A DNA stretch of 22,952 nucleotides from CAYQTO01 sp964420455 (GTDB lineage Bacteria; Sumerlaeota; Sumerlaeia; SLMS01). The translations under genes and the position numbers were made by a program. The stretch lies in contig CAYQTO010000039.1 in the NCBI GenBank assembly GCA_964420455.1, positions 1 to 22,952 on the forward strand. The letters run 5' to 3'. Under the pieces are notes generated by a model. The model ran no database searches, had not been told where the DNA came from, and saw only the letters and a list, made by a program, of their open reading frames with translations. Below, piece by piece: positions 1-9,200 of the stretch (within the stretch, counting starts at the first letter, position 1; every line of letters begins with the position of its first letter).

Positions 1-1487
1 GAGCCCTCGATGAAGATGTCCGCGGTGCGGATCTCGTCCTCCGCCACCTCGCCGAATCATGGAATCATACCCTCGCGGAGGGGACCGGCGGTGTGGCCCT
101 GGGCGAGCAGGAAATCACCCTCTGCGTCCCCGCCAGCTTTGACGCTGCCGCCCGCAACCTCACCGTCGCCGCCGCGGAGCGCGCCGGGTTCCGCCACCTC
201 CACCTCCTCGAGGAACCCCAGGCCGCCATCTACAGCTGGATCGAGGCGACCGGCCCCGCCTGGCGCGACCAACTCGCCGTCGGCGATCTCCTCCTCGTCG
301 TCGACGTCGGCGGTGGCACCACCGACTTCTCCCTCATCGCCGCTGTCGACCACGAAGGCGCGCTCGACCTCCGCCGTGTCGCCGTCGGCGAACACATCCT
401 CCTCGGCGGCGACAACATGGACCTCGCCATCGCCTACGGCGTCGCCCGAAAGCTGGAAACCGAGCGCGGCACCAAGCTCGACGCCTGGCAGACGTCCGCC
501 CTCGTCTAGCAATGCCGCATGGCCAAGGAAGAGCTGCTCCTCGACCCCGACAAGGAGGCCCACCCGATCACTTTGCTCGGACGCGGGTCGTCGGTGATCG
601 GGGGCACCATCCGCACGGAGCTTCCCCGCGCCGGCCTCAATGGCTTCCTCGTGGAAGGTTTCTTCCCCAGATGCGCCCCGACCGACGAGCCCGCCCGGCC
701 CCGCCGCGGGGGCTTTCGCGAGGCCGGCCTCCCCTACGCCGCCGACGCCGCCATCACCCGCCACCTTGCCCGCTTCCTCCGTCAGCATGCGGCCATGACC
801 GCCGAGGTCCTCCCCGGCCGCGCCACCCGGGACGGCGCCCCCATCCTCCCCACCGCCGTCCTCTTCAACGGGGGCGTGTTCAAGGCCGACGCCCTCCGGC
901 AACGGGTGATGGAGGTCCTGACGGAGTGGGCCACGGCCGCCGGGGCCGAGCCCCCGCGGGAACTTGGCAGCGCCGACCTGGACCTCGCCGTTGCCCGCGG
1001 CGCCGCCTACATGGGCCTCGCCCGCCGTGGCCGCGGCGTCCGCATCCGCGGCGGCAGCCCCCGCAGCTACTACATTGGCATCGAGTCCGCCGCACCCGCC
1101 GTCCCCGGTATGGAGCCCCCCCTCAAGGCCATGTGTGTCGTCCCCCACGGCATGGAGGAAGGCACCAGCCAGGAGATCAGCGGGGTCGACATCGACCTCT
1201 GCGTGTGGACCGGCGAGCCCGCCAGCTTTCGCTTTCTCTCGAGCACCACCCGCCGCCAGGACCAGCCCGGCGACCTCCTCGACGTCGACGACGACTTCGA
1301 GGAGCACGCCCCGATCGAGACCACCCTCGGCGAGCCCAACGGCGACGAGCAGGAAGGCCGCCCCATCGAGGTCGACCTCCGGGCCCACCTCACCGACATC
1401 GGCGTCCTCCACCTCAGCTGCGTCGATCGGCACCACGGCGACGCCTATACGCTCGAATTCAACGTCCGCCACACCACGGAGGGGTGA
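1..1487 (+). pseudogene. Hsp70-family ATPase, 5' partial, interrupted by an in-frame amber codon
   Basis: The frame is open from the left edge (first full codon at 3), so the gene starts outside the window. The first part carries a chaperone-like actin-fold ATPase: the phosphate-2 motif VDVGGGTTDFSL is near 303-338 and LLGGDNMDLAIA follows. After TAG at 507-509 the same frame resumes with QCRMAKEELLL, and the adenosine-loop motif NGGVF lies near 870. A ring-closing GAAYMGLARRG segment near 1000-1030 precedes a divergent beta-rich C-terminus. Homology-like sequence is continuous across the TAG with no frame change, so one substitution (for example CAG or TGG to TAG) explains the break. An ATG at 519 in the same frame has no Shine-Dalgarno sequence and would leave half an ATPase. 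Family members act as ATP-dependent chaperone-like proteins in the cytoplasm; the client is unknown. Alternatives to a real pseudogene are a base-calling error or TAG readthrough. Confidence 0.85.
507..509 (+). other. In-frame TAG inside the Hsp70-family gene
   Basis: The codons read GCC CTC GTC TAG CAA TGC CGC ATG GCC. The same frame is open before and after and encodes parts of one ATPase domain. TAG ends several other genes in the window (the genes ending at 1634, 2644, 4310, 6119, 17944, 21572 and 22447), so general reassignment of TAG to an amino acid is unlikely. Confidence 0.9.
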
Positions 1488-1582
1488 AAACAGGGGGCGC
1501 ACCGAAATGGAATCGAATGGGCGAATGCGGGAGCCCGGTTCCCCCCCGTGGAACCGCGTGCATCCATCCGACCACATGCAGA

Positions 1583-1612
1583 GGACGGGCGGCGCCATCG
1601 CGCCGCCCGTCC
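1583..1612. terminator. Perfect 13-bp GC hairpin between convergent genes
   Basis: The left arm GGACGGGCGGCGC and right arm GCGCCGCCCGTCC pair perfectly around a CATC loop. It sits between the Hsp70-family stop (1487) and the stop of the minus-strand gene (1634), where a bidirectional terminator is expected. On the plus strand it is followed by a pyrimidine stretch with few T residues; there is no clear U tract on the minus strand. Termination strength is therefore inferred from stem stability and position. Confidence 0.7.
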
Positions 1613-1633
1613 CCCACTTCCTTGTCCCCGGGC

Positions 1634-2560
1634 CTACTTCTCCGCCCTGGAGACCACCTCGAAGGTCTGTCTGATTTCCATCGGGATTTCCATCGGCTGC
1701 GTGCCTGCCTCAACCTTCACCGTGCCGGCAATGGTGCTGGTGCCTTCCATGTCCATCAACATTCCCGAGAGACGATCCATCCTCATCGTTGAGACCGTCT
1801 CTCCTGTCAGGTCCATCGAGGCTTCCGTCCCGGCAACCTTGTGCGTCGCCCCTCCCTCCGTGGCGAGGTTCAACCTTGCTTCCACGATGTAGCTTTCCGC
1901 TCCGACAGACTTCAGCGTGTAGGTCACCTGCTGCGTCATCGGAAACGGCGCCCCTGCGGTTCTCGTATGTGTCCAGGAATCCCCAACGTTCACCGGATTT
2001 TGCGGAAAGACCATCTGGTCAAAGCCCATCGCTTCCTTCAAAACTTCCGGGTTCGCCTGCGCTTCCACCACCTGCTGCATCATCGCCATGGTCGCGGGGT
2101 CGGCGTCCGTTCCCTCCATCATTTCCCGCATCATTTCCTCGATGCCCGAGAAGCTCTGAACCTCGCCCAAATCGTTCATCGTGACGGTAATCTTCTGTCC
2201 CGTCATGGCGCCAAACAGGTCCCCCAACATCGGGTTCTTGCCCGTTGCGGGATTGTCGGTATCGATGGAGAGGGACACCCCCATGGCGTCCATATCAACG
2301 CGGACCCGGTCGAAGGTCGTCTCGAGCACGAAGTTCCCTTCCGGTGTGCGCGTCAGGACGCGGCTGTGCGTGTCCATGACCAACCGGTTCTTCGTCTCGA
2401 TCGTCTGGCCCATCATCGTTTGCGAGATCTTCTGGCTGGAGGAGAAACGTTGACGATACAGCGTGTCCGGTTCCGGGTTGAATCGCAACGTATAGGGTTG
2501 GGCGGCCACCGCGGCGGGTACCACCAGAACGGCGAAGGCGGAGACGAAGGAAAGGCGCAT
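1634..2560 (-). CDS. Secreted protein of unknown function (308 aa)
   Basis: The ATG at 2560 is preceded by GGAGG with an 8-nt spacer. An in-frame GTG five codons earlier overlaps that site, so 2560 is the better start. Residues 1-20 form a Sec signal peptide (MRLSFVSAFAVLVVPAAVAA) with a likely cleavage after AVAA, and there is no lipobox cysteine. The mature protein has no other membrane segment and is rich in Met, Thr and Val. Repeated beta-strand-like stretches such as NFVLETTFDRV and YTLKSVGAESYIVEARLNL flank a Met-rich helix (IEEMMREMMEGTD). The layout recalls secreted DUF6263-like proteins, but this is a weak impression and no function is claimed. It follows the GT-C gene on the same strand after 83 bases that contain an AT-rich possible promoter, so it may be transcribed separately. 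Confidence 0.85.
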   Translation of the reverse strand: MRLSFVSAFAVLVVPAAVAAQPYTLRFNPEPDTLYRQRFSSSQKISQTMMGQTIETKNRLVMDTHSRVLTRTPEGNFVLETTFDRVRVDMDAMGVSLSIDTDNPATGKNPMLGDLFGAMTGQKITVTMNDLGEVQSFSGIEEMMREMMEGTDADPATMAMMQQVVEAQANPEVLKEAMGFDQMVFPQNPVNVGDSWTHTRTAGAPFPMTQQVTYTLKSVGAESYIVEARLNLATEGGATHKVAGTEASMDLTGETVSTMRMDRLSGMLMDMEGTSTIAGTVKVEAGTQPMEIPMEIRQTFEVVSRAEK

Positions 2561-2600
2561 GGAAGAGTCCTCCACTTTGGAGTCGGCAGGATCCCCTACT

Positions 2601-2627
2601 TTCGATGGGCCACTTTATTTAATCGAA
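2601..2627. promoter_or_regulatory. AT-rich inverted repeat upstream of the secreted-protein gene
   Basis: TTCGAT (2601-2606) and ATCGAA (2622-2627) form an inverted repeat with a 15-nt AT-rich spacer that includes TTTATTTAA. It lies 41 bases upstream of the 2560 start codon, in the most AT-rich stretch of a GC-rich neighbourhood. This fits a promoter/operator for the minus-strand gene. No good -35/-10 pair is obvious. Confidence 0.3.
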
Positions 2628-2643
2628 GGTACGCGGGGGGCTC

Positions 2644-4290
2644 CTATTCTCCAAAGAGAGGCCGGTGGGCAAGGGGCACCCCTCGGGGCACAAAGAGCCC
2701 CAGGCGCGTGTTTCGGGTCCGAACGACTTCCGGTTCCGCCGGCTGGTAATGGCGATCAATCGCCTCCGCGATCGGCAGCGCCGTCCCCGTCTGATCCATG
2801 TCCAGGAGCACGACTGCCACCTCGCGGTTGCGAAGCAGTGCCGCCACCTCGTCCATCTTCAACGCGCTCTTCCCCGTCTCCTTGCCGTACATTTCCGCGT
2901 CGAACAGCTCGTTGCGATACTTGATGTTCCAGATGTAGTTTTCCGCGATTTCTCCTGCGACCACCGTGTCGGTGGCGAAGGCGTAGAAGGGCGGCGCGAG
3001 GATCCTGTCGCCCGGCGCGGCATAGGTCTCGATAAACTCGCGGAGGCGGTTCACCTCGCGCTCCGGCAGTTCCGCCTGCCGCTCGCTGAGGGTTGCCCGG
3101 ATGTTTCCGATTCCCGGCGCCAGCGCGAGGCCCGTCGCCAGCAGGGGAAACAGCGCCCGCAGCAACGCCCGCGTGTCAAAAACCGAGAAGGTCCTCCACT
3201 CCTCCCGCGGGGGGAAGGACGCACGCCACAGGGACACCAGCGCCTCCGCCGCGAACAGGGCAACCGCCGGCTCCCCCAGCACGAAGATGTAGTTCACCGT
3301 GCCCCCCTTCATGGTGAAGCAGATGGTCAGTAGCATGCCGATGGCCGTCCAGGCGAGGAACTCCGTCCGGAGCCAGGGGATTCGCTCCCCGAGCGGTGCC
3401 GACAGGGGGACCGAAGGCGTCCGCCGCAGGACGAGGACGAGGCCCGCCAGCATGGCCAGCAGCATGCCCCACTCGATCTCGATCACGCGCCAGGCCTCGC
3501 GCAGCACCTTCCCGTAGGCGTACTCGGCAAAGCTGTCCGGAGGGCCGGGGCTCGCCGCGAGGATGTCCGTTCGCGGGAACGTCCCCGCCTGGTTCAGCAC
3601 CACGTTGTCGAGGAAGTACCCATCGGTCCAGATGTTTGCCGCGACGGAGGTAACCGTATAGACGCCGAGGGCCGCCCCGGCATACCAGGGCAGGAGCCGC
3701 GGCACCCGGAACGCCAGGAACACCGCGTTGGCGAGGAAGAACGGCACGCCGGTCATGTTGCACTGGCAGGCGAGGGCTCCCGCCACCCCCGCCGCGACCG
3801 CCGCATTGCGCTCGAACGCCATCAGCCAGTAGACGCCCAGCAGGAGAAACACCATCTCGAGGTTCTCGCTCTGGTAGCAGAGCGACCACCAGAAGCCGAT
3901 CGGCAGCGCGAGATACAGGGCGGCCGCCGTGATCCCCCGGAACGGACAGCCGAAGAACCGCCACGCCACCAGCAGGATCATCAGCGACTGGGCAAAGCGG
4001 ACCAGCAGCGTAAAGACGCGGGTGCTCGTCAGTTCGTGGAGACCAAGGAGCGCGCCCAGTTCCTGGACGACGACGCCGGACAAGGTGTGAAGGGGCGGCT
4101 GGGGCGCGAGGATGTCGCGATAAAGCACGAGGCCCTCGCGCACCCGTCGTGCGATATACATATAGTTGCCGTCGCCGAAGTCCCAGTAGGTCCACCCCCA
4201 GAGCGGGACGACCAGCAGCGTGTAGACGACCCACAGCGCGGCGAGGAGGGCAAACGGCACCCAGGGACGGTGGGCGAGGGCGGCGCTCAT
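2644..4290 (-). CDS. GT-C type membrane glycosyltransferase (ArnT/PMT_2-like), 548 aa
   Basis: A polytopic inner-membrane protein. The start is placed at ATG 4290 (MSAALAHRPW) because the first membrane helix (FALLAALWVVYTLLVV) follows directly and the longer open frame upstream runs into the preceding gene. The first outer loop holds YWDFGDGNYMYIARR and then YRDILAPQPPLHTL, the acidic and RD...PPL signatures seen in lipid-linked sugar transferases of the ArnT/PMT_2 group. About nine to eleven hydrophobic segments follow. A soluble C-terminal domain from about residue 400 contains APGDRILAPPFYAF and a segment resembling the periplasmic domains of such enzymes. Members use polyprenyl-phosphate sugars to modify lipids, glycans or proteins; donor and acceptor here are unknown. 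Only 19 bases separate it from the upstream gamma-carbonic-anhydrase-like gene, so the two probably form an operon. One GTATAGAC copy lies inside it. Confidence 0.8.
   Translation of the reverse strand: MSAALAHRPWVPFALLAALWVVYTLLVVPLWGWTYWDFGDGNYMYIARRVREGLVLYRDILAPQPPLHTLSGVVVQELGALLGLHELTSTRVFTLLVRFAQSLMILLVAWRFFGCPFRGITAAALYLALPIGFWWSLCYQSENLEMVFLLLGVYWLMAFERNAAVAAGVAGALACQCNMTGVPFFLANAVFLAFRVPRLLPWYAGAALGVYTVTSVAANIWTDGYFLDNVVLNQAGTFPRTDILAASPGPPDSFAEYAYGKVLREAWRVIEIEWGMLLAMLAGLVLVLRRTPSVPLSAPLGERIPWLRTEFLAWTAIGMLLTICFTMKGGTVNYIFVLGEPAVALFAAEALVSLWRASFPPREEWRTFSVFDTRALLRALFPLLATGLALAPGIGNIRATLSERQAELPEREVNRLREFIETYAAPGDRILAPPFYAFATDTVVAGEIAENYIWNIKYRNELFDAEMYGKETGKSALKMDEVAALLRNREVAVVLLDMDQTGTALPIAEAIDRHYQPAEPEVVRTRNTRLGLFVPRGVPLAHRPLFGE
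3656..3663 (+). repeat. GTATAGAC copy 1
   Basis: Exact octamer, preceded by C. It lies inside the GT-C gene; on the coding strand it reads GTC TAT ACG (Val-Tyr-Thr). Confidence 0.8.
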
Positions 4291-4309
4291 GGTGCGGACA
4301 GCCGGCGGG

Positions 4310-4852
4310 CTACATCCCGCCGCCGGACTTCTCCCACTCCTCCAGCGCCGCGCGGTGCCGCTCGCCATTGCGGACGTACCGTTCCGTGAACGTGCGGACG
4401 GGGTCGAGATCCGCATCGGTGATGTCACGGACGCGCTTGGCCGGCGCGCCGAGGATCATGCCCCGCGGCTCGAAGATTTTGCCCTCCGTCACGAGCGCGT
4501 GCGCCCCCACGATGCATTCGTCGCCGATCACGGAGCGGTTGAGCACGCAAGCCCCCATGCCGATCAGCGCCCCGTTCCTTACCTCGCAGCCGTGGACGAT
4601 CGCCATGTGACCCACGGTCACGTCGTCATGAATGATGCAGGGCTCGTTCAGGCCGGTATGGAGGACCGAATTGTCCTGGACGTTCGACCGGGCGCCGATG
4701 CGGATCGGATCGAGGTCGCCCCGCAACACGCACCCGTACCAGATCGACGAGTGGGGGCCGATTTCGACATCGCCCAGAACAATCGCCGTGGGGGCCACCC
4801 AGGCGGTCGGGTCGATTCTCGGTGTGTGGCCTTCGAAGGGAATGATCGGCAT
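4310..4852 (-). CDS. Gamma-carbonic anhydrase-like hexapeptide-repeat protein (180 aa)
   Basis: A left-handed beta-helix protein made of imperfect hexapeptide turns (IVLGDV, IGPHSS, IRIGAR, VTVGHM, ALIGMG, SVIGDE). The three zinc-ligand histidines of the gamma-CA family are present at H65 (SVLHTG), H82 (VGHM) and H87 (IVHGC), and the family signatures WYGCVLRGD and LGAPAKRVRD are intact. Length matches the family. The ATG at 4852 is chosen because the conserved N-terminus MPIIPFEGHTPRI begins there and GGAG lies nine bases upstream. Members are trimeric cytoplasmic metalloproteins; some have carbonic anhydrase activity, and others (YrdA/PaaY/CaiE group) have thioesterase or unknown roles. It is the first gene of a minus-strand pair with the GT-C protein and is divergent from the M50 protease across 148 bases. 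Confidence 0.9.
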   Translation of the reverse strand: MPIIPFEGHTPRIDPTAWVAPTAIVLGDVEIGPHSSIWYGCVLRGDLDPIRIGARSNVQDNSVLHTGLNEPCIIHDDVTVGHMAIVHGCEVRNGALIGMGACVLNRSVIGDECIVGAHALVTEGKIFEPRGMILGAPAKRVRDITDADLDPVRTFTERYVRNGERHRAALEEWEKSGGGM

Positions 4853-5000
4853 TCCGTGCAACTCCGTCTTGCGTGATTTCCGGCAGGATACTTGCCTTAC
4901 CGTTGAATGCGACGGAGCCTCGCGACGGTTCCGCGGGGCGGCCAAGGATTATCGACAGATCCCGCTTTGCCGCAACGTCGCACCAAGGAACAGGAATGCC

Positions 5001-6119
5001 ATGACCTCAGGCGGTTTTCCCATCGGCCGGCTCTTCAACGTCCCCATCTACGTCCACTGGACGTGGCTGCTGCTGCTGTTTGTGTTCACCATGGGGCTTT
5101 CCGATTCCGCCGTGGCGATGGGGGTCGCCCCGCCGCTTGCCTACCCGGTGGGGCTTGTCACCGCCCTCCTCGCGTTCGCCTGCCTCCTCGCCCACGAATA
5201 TGGCCACGTCCTCGCCGCGCGCCATTTCGGGATTCCCACCCACCGGATCACCCTGTTTGCCCTTGGCGGGGCCGCCGCCCTCGATGACGAGCCCAAGACC
5301 CCCTGGGGCGAGTTCCTCATCGCCATCGCCGGCCCCGCGGTCAATGTCGTGCTGCTCCTCCCCCTTGCCGCGATGGCTCTGCTCGGGCCCTCCCTCGGCC
5401 TGCCCGCCCCCCTGCTCTTTGTCGCCCAGACCCTCGCCGTCATCAACTTCGTCTTCGCCGCCTTTAACATGTTGCCCGGATTCCCCATGGATGGCGGGCG
5501 GGTGCTCCGGGCCATTGTTTGGGGCGCCACGGGGAGCTACCTCCAGGCGACCCGGGTGGCTGTGCTCTTTGGCCGCACGGTAGGCATCGGCATGATCGTT
5601 CTCGGCACGTTTCTGCTTTTTGGCGGCAGCTTCAACGGCATCATCCTGATCGCCTTGGGCATCTTCCTGCAATTCCTCGCGGGTCAGGCGCTCCGCGTGG
5701 CCCAGTTCAAGTCGGCCTTCGCCTCGACGCGGGTGGGCGACCTTATGCGGCCCGTCCAGGCAGTCGTCCCCGGAGCCATGCCGGTGCGGCGGGTCGTGGA
5801 GGACTATATCGGGCGCATCCATCAGGATCGCTTTCCCGTTGTGCGCGAGAGCGAGCTCCTCGGCTTCATCAGCGCCGACGACATTTACCGGCTCGAGCCG
5901 GCCCGGTGGGACTGGATCACCGCGGAGCAGATGGCCCGGCCATACCCCTCGCGTGAATTGCTCCGTGCAGACCAGGACGCCATGTCGGCCTTCCGCATGG
6001 TGATGACACTTGGCCGAAACTTTCTTCCGGTCTTTCGCGATCGCACCCTGATCGGCTTTCTCTTCGCCCACGACGTCGCGGAACACCTGAAACGGTCGAG
6101 CGGACGACCCGCACGGTAG
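5001..6119 (+). CDS. Site-2-type M50 zinc metalloprotease with C-terminal CBS pair (372 aa)
   Basis: An intramembrane protease of the S2P/SpoIVFB group. The N-terminus IGRLFNVPIYVHWTWLLLL is typical of the family. The zinc motif HEYGH is at residues 65-69 in a membrane helix, and the third-ligand motif FPMDGGR places Asp at residue 164. About six hydrophobic segments span residues 20-235. Residues 245-365 form two CBS modules (from TRVGDLMRP; the second from MARPYPSRELL), which in this family bind adenine nucleotides and may tune activity. The start at ATG 5001 has AGGA five bases upstream, and the conserved N-terminus begins there. Such proteases cut membrane-anchored regulators such as anti-sigma factors; no candidate substrate is adjacent. 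The receptor kinase follows after 142 bases. Confidence 0.93.
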   Translation: MTSGGFPIGRLFNVPIYVHWTWLLLLFVFTMGLSDSAVAMGVAPPLAYPVGLVTALLAFACLLAHEYGHVLAARHFGIPTHRITLFALGGAAALDDEPKTPWGEFLIAIAGPAVNVVLLLPLAAMALLGPSLGLPAPLLFVAQTLAVINFVFAAFNMLPGFPMDGGRVLRAIVWGATGSYLQATRVAVLFGRTVGIGMIVLGTFLLFGGSFNGIILIALGIFLQFLAGQALRVAQFKSAFASTRVGDLMRPVQAVVPGAMPVRRVVEDYIGRIHQDRFPVVRESELLGFISADDIYRLEPARWDWITAEQMARPYPSRELLRADQDAMSAFRMVMTLGRNFLPVFRDRTLIGFLFAHDVAEHLKRSSGRPAR

Positions 6120-6261
6120 CTTTCTCCAACCGGCAAGCTGTCAGGTTTTTCCCCTATTCCGGCTTGCGCACACCTCCCGCCGGAATCCCAACATGGCTTG
6201 TACCCGGGGCGGATACCTTATGGGGAGTCCTTTCCGCCGCGCATCGGATCGCGACGGGCCT

Positions 6262-9200
6262 ATGGCCAGTAGAATCTCCCGCAGGACATCCTGGAAGCGC
6301 ATGGCCGCGCTCGCGTGTGCCATCCTTGCCACCTGTGCACCCCTCCTCCCTGCACAGTCCGACTCCGCCGAACTCTACAGCCAGAAGGCAAACCTGGTTA
6401 CCCCCAATGCGATTATCGTCGCAGACCTGGTTCACACCCCCACGCCGGAGATCATTGTCACCGACGCCGAGGGCCGCCTTCGCCTCCACGATTCGGCCAC
6501 CGGCCAGCAGATCCAATCGCGCAAGTTCGGCACCGACGCGCTGACCGCCGCCGCCGTCGGCGACTTTCTTGGCCGCAACACCCTTGATATTGCCGTCGGC
6601 ACGGTGGGCGGCTCCCTCCTGATCATCGACGGGAGCAGCCTCGACGTCGTCCGCGAACTCGACCTGGGGGCCGCTGTCAGCATCCAGCCCACCGTCCTCC
6701 CGGACGCCGCCGGCACCGGCCGCGACTTTCTTGTTCTGGCCGACCAGAATGGCAGCCTCCACGGCATCGACGCCGGAAGCGAGGCCGCCACCATTATCTG
6801 GACCATTCGCACGGGATCAAAATTCGACGCGCCCCCGGCCATCGGCAACCCACGGAACCCGGAGATCCGCGACGCCGTGATCGGTACCGCCGACGGCCGG
6901 ATCGTCGTCGTCGAGGCCGAATCGGGCCGAAACGAGGAGACCAAGACCGCCGAGGAAGACCTCTCGATCCCCGTCACCCCCCTGCTTGTCGACATCAACG
7001 GCAACCGCACCGACGAGATCATCATCGCGCAGAACCGCCTCGGCGTCCGCGCCCTCCGCTGGCCTGCCAATCGAAACGAAACTCTCCGGGAAATCTGGCG
7101 GGCCACCTCCGCACGCACCCCCGTCTCCTCGCCCCTCCTCCTTTCCCGCGGCCCCGACATCGGTTCCTATCGCATCCTCCAGATCACCCAATCCTCCATC
7201 CAGGTCCTCGAGGCCACCTCCGGCACCTCCGTCGCCGAGGAAGCAAACGTCTATCAGGGCATCTCCACCGGGGTTGGCCTCATCCCCCGCGGCAACCAGT
7301 ACCCCGAGCTTGCCTTCGGCATGCGCCGCACCTTCCACACCACGACCAACCTCTCCCAGTGGATGGAAAATGGCGGCACCATCGCCCTCGATACCGAGGA
7401 GACGGCGCTCCAGCATCAGCTCGAGCACACGGTGCTTATCGCGGCGACGGAGCAAGGTGGCGACCTCCTCGCCATCGGCATCAGCAAGGAGCAGGGGGGG
7501 CAGCTGTACGCCTTCTTTACCGGGCACACGCTGTCCGTCGGCGACTGGCCAACGCTGACGCCGTGGATGGGCCCGGTGGGCTCGCCGACCCACTCTGCCC
7601 GGCTGAACCGCGGCTGGGCCCAGCTCGAAGCGCAACGGCGCGACGCCCTTGATGCCCAGGCCGCCGAATGGCGCACGAATCTCGACGCCGCCATGGCCGC
7701 CGGCGACTGGGCCCGCGCCTCCCAGGACGCCGCGCTGCTCCTCGAATACCACCCCTACAACTCCGACTACTCCTCCCTCCGCCTCCAGATCTGGGTTCGA
7801 AAGAACCTCGTCTTTCTCCTGATTGGCGGGGTACTGGTGCTCGCCCTTGGTGGAACCCTCACGTGGTTCACGCTGCGCGGGCTCACCCATCGGCGCCTCC
7901 GGCTTCGCGCCGAGACCGCCGTCGCCCGCAATGAGTTCGAGGAAGCCGCCCGGTTCTATCGCCTGTTGCTCAATCGCGTGCCCCGCAACAACCAGGTCGC
8001 CTACGCCCTCGCGCGCGTCCACCTCGCTCTCCAGGATTACTCCGCGGAAACCCTCGACGTCTATGCCCAGGCCCACGAGGCCCGCCCCGACGACGCCAAC
8101 ATCCTCACCGCCTATGCCCGGGCTCTCCTCCTCGAGCCCAAGACTGACGCCACCGCCGCGGCGATCTATACCAAGGCCCTCCCCACCTTTCCCGAGCCCG
8201 CCCTGCTGGAGTACGGCCTTGGCCGCCACTTCCTCGCAGCCGGCAACCACGAGGAGGCGGGCAAGCGCCTGCGCTCCGCCCTCCGCGGCGGTGTTTCCAC
8301 CGACGCCCTCTACTCCGCCCTCTGCGATGTCTATCTCGCGACCAGCAGCCACACCGCCAAGGCCCTCCCCGTCTACCAGCAGCAGTTCCCGGCGCGCCGC
8401 GAGGACCGCGCCTTCCTCGAGGCCTATCTCGGCGCCTGTATAGACGCCAAGAAGATGGACCAGCAGGTCGAGACACTCTGCCAGGAGGTCCTCCAGGCCT
8501 CCCCCGGCCACGTCCCCGCCTACCTTCACCTCGCCCGCATCCTCATGCAGAAGAACCAGACCGGCCAGGCGATCGAGGAAATCCAGAATGCCCTCGAGCG
8601 CCAACCCGGCGAGCCCGAGGCCACCGCCCTCCTTGCCCAGGCCTACATGAACATGAACCGCCGCGACGACGAGGCCCTGCGCGCCTTCCGCGGCGCCCTC
8701 CAGCACCACCCCGAGGACTCCAAGCTCCTGCGCAACCTCTCCAGCATCTACGCCGAACGACAGGTCTTCGACGAGGATGCGGTCGCCATCTATCACCGCG
8801 CTCTGGAGCACAACCCCGGCGACGTCCCCACGCTCCGCGCCCTCGCCCAGACCGCCCTCCTCACCAACGACCACCAGCTCTCCATCCGCTCCCTCGAGTC
8901 CCTCGCCCACCACGCCACCCTCAACGCCAAGCAGACCCAGCAGCTCGCCAACGCCTACGTCCGCTGCGACGTCCACGAGCCGAAGGCCGAGAAGGTGTAC
9001 AAGGACGCCCTGCGCGAGGAGCCCGGCAACGCGGAGTACCAGGCCGCCCTCGCCCGTGTCTATACGCTCCAGGATCGCGACGACGCCGACTGCCTCCCGG
9101 TCTACGAGGCCCACCTCCACAACAACCCGGACGATATCGCTGTCGGCCGCCAGCTCGCCAAGGCCCTGATCAAAGCCAACCGCTACGACCAGGCCCTGGA

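Noticed and set aside
519..1487. A separate functional gene starting at ATG 519.
   Set aside because: It lacks a ribosome site and the first half of the ATPase domain; it is better read as the remainder of the interrupted gene.
57..1598. A 513-codon open frame on the minus strand opposite the Hsp70-family gene.
   Set aside because: It is an antisense shadow in high-GC DNA with Gly/Ala/Glu/Asp-rich translation and no recognisable domain; the plus strand encodes a recognisable ATPase.
512..1792. A plus-strand frame starting just after the Hsp70 amber codon.
   Set aside because: It is out of frame with the conserved ATPase sequence and its translation is Arg/Pro/His-rich noise, so it is not a downstream gene and does not indicate a frameshift.
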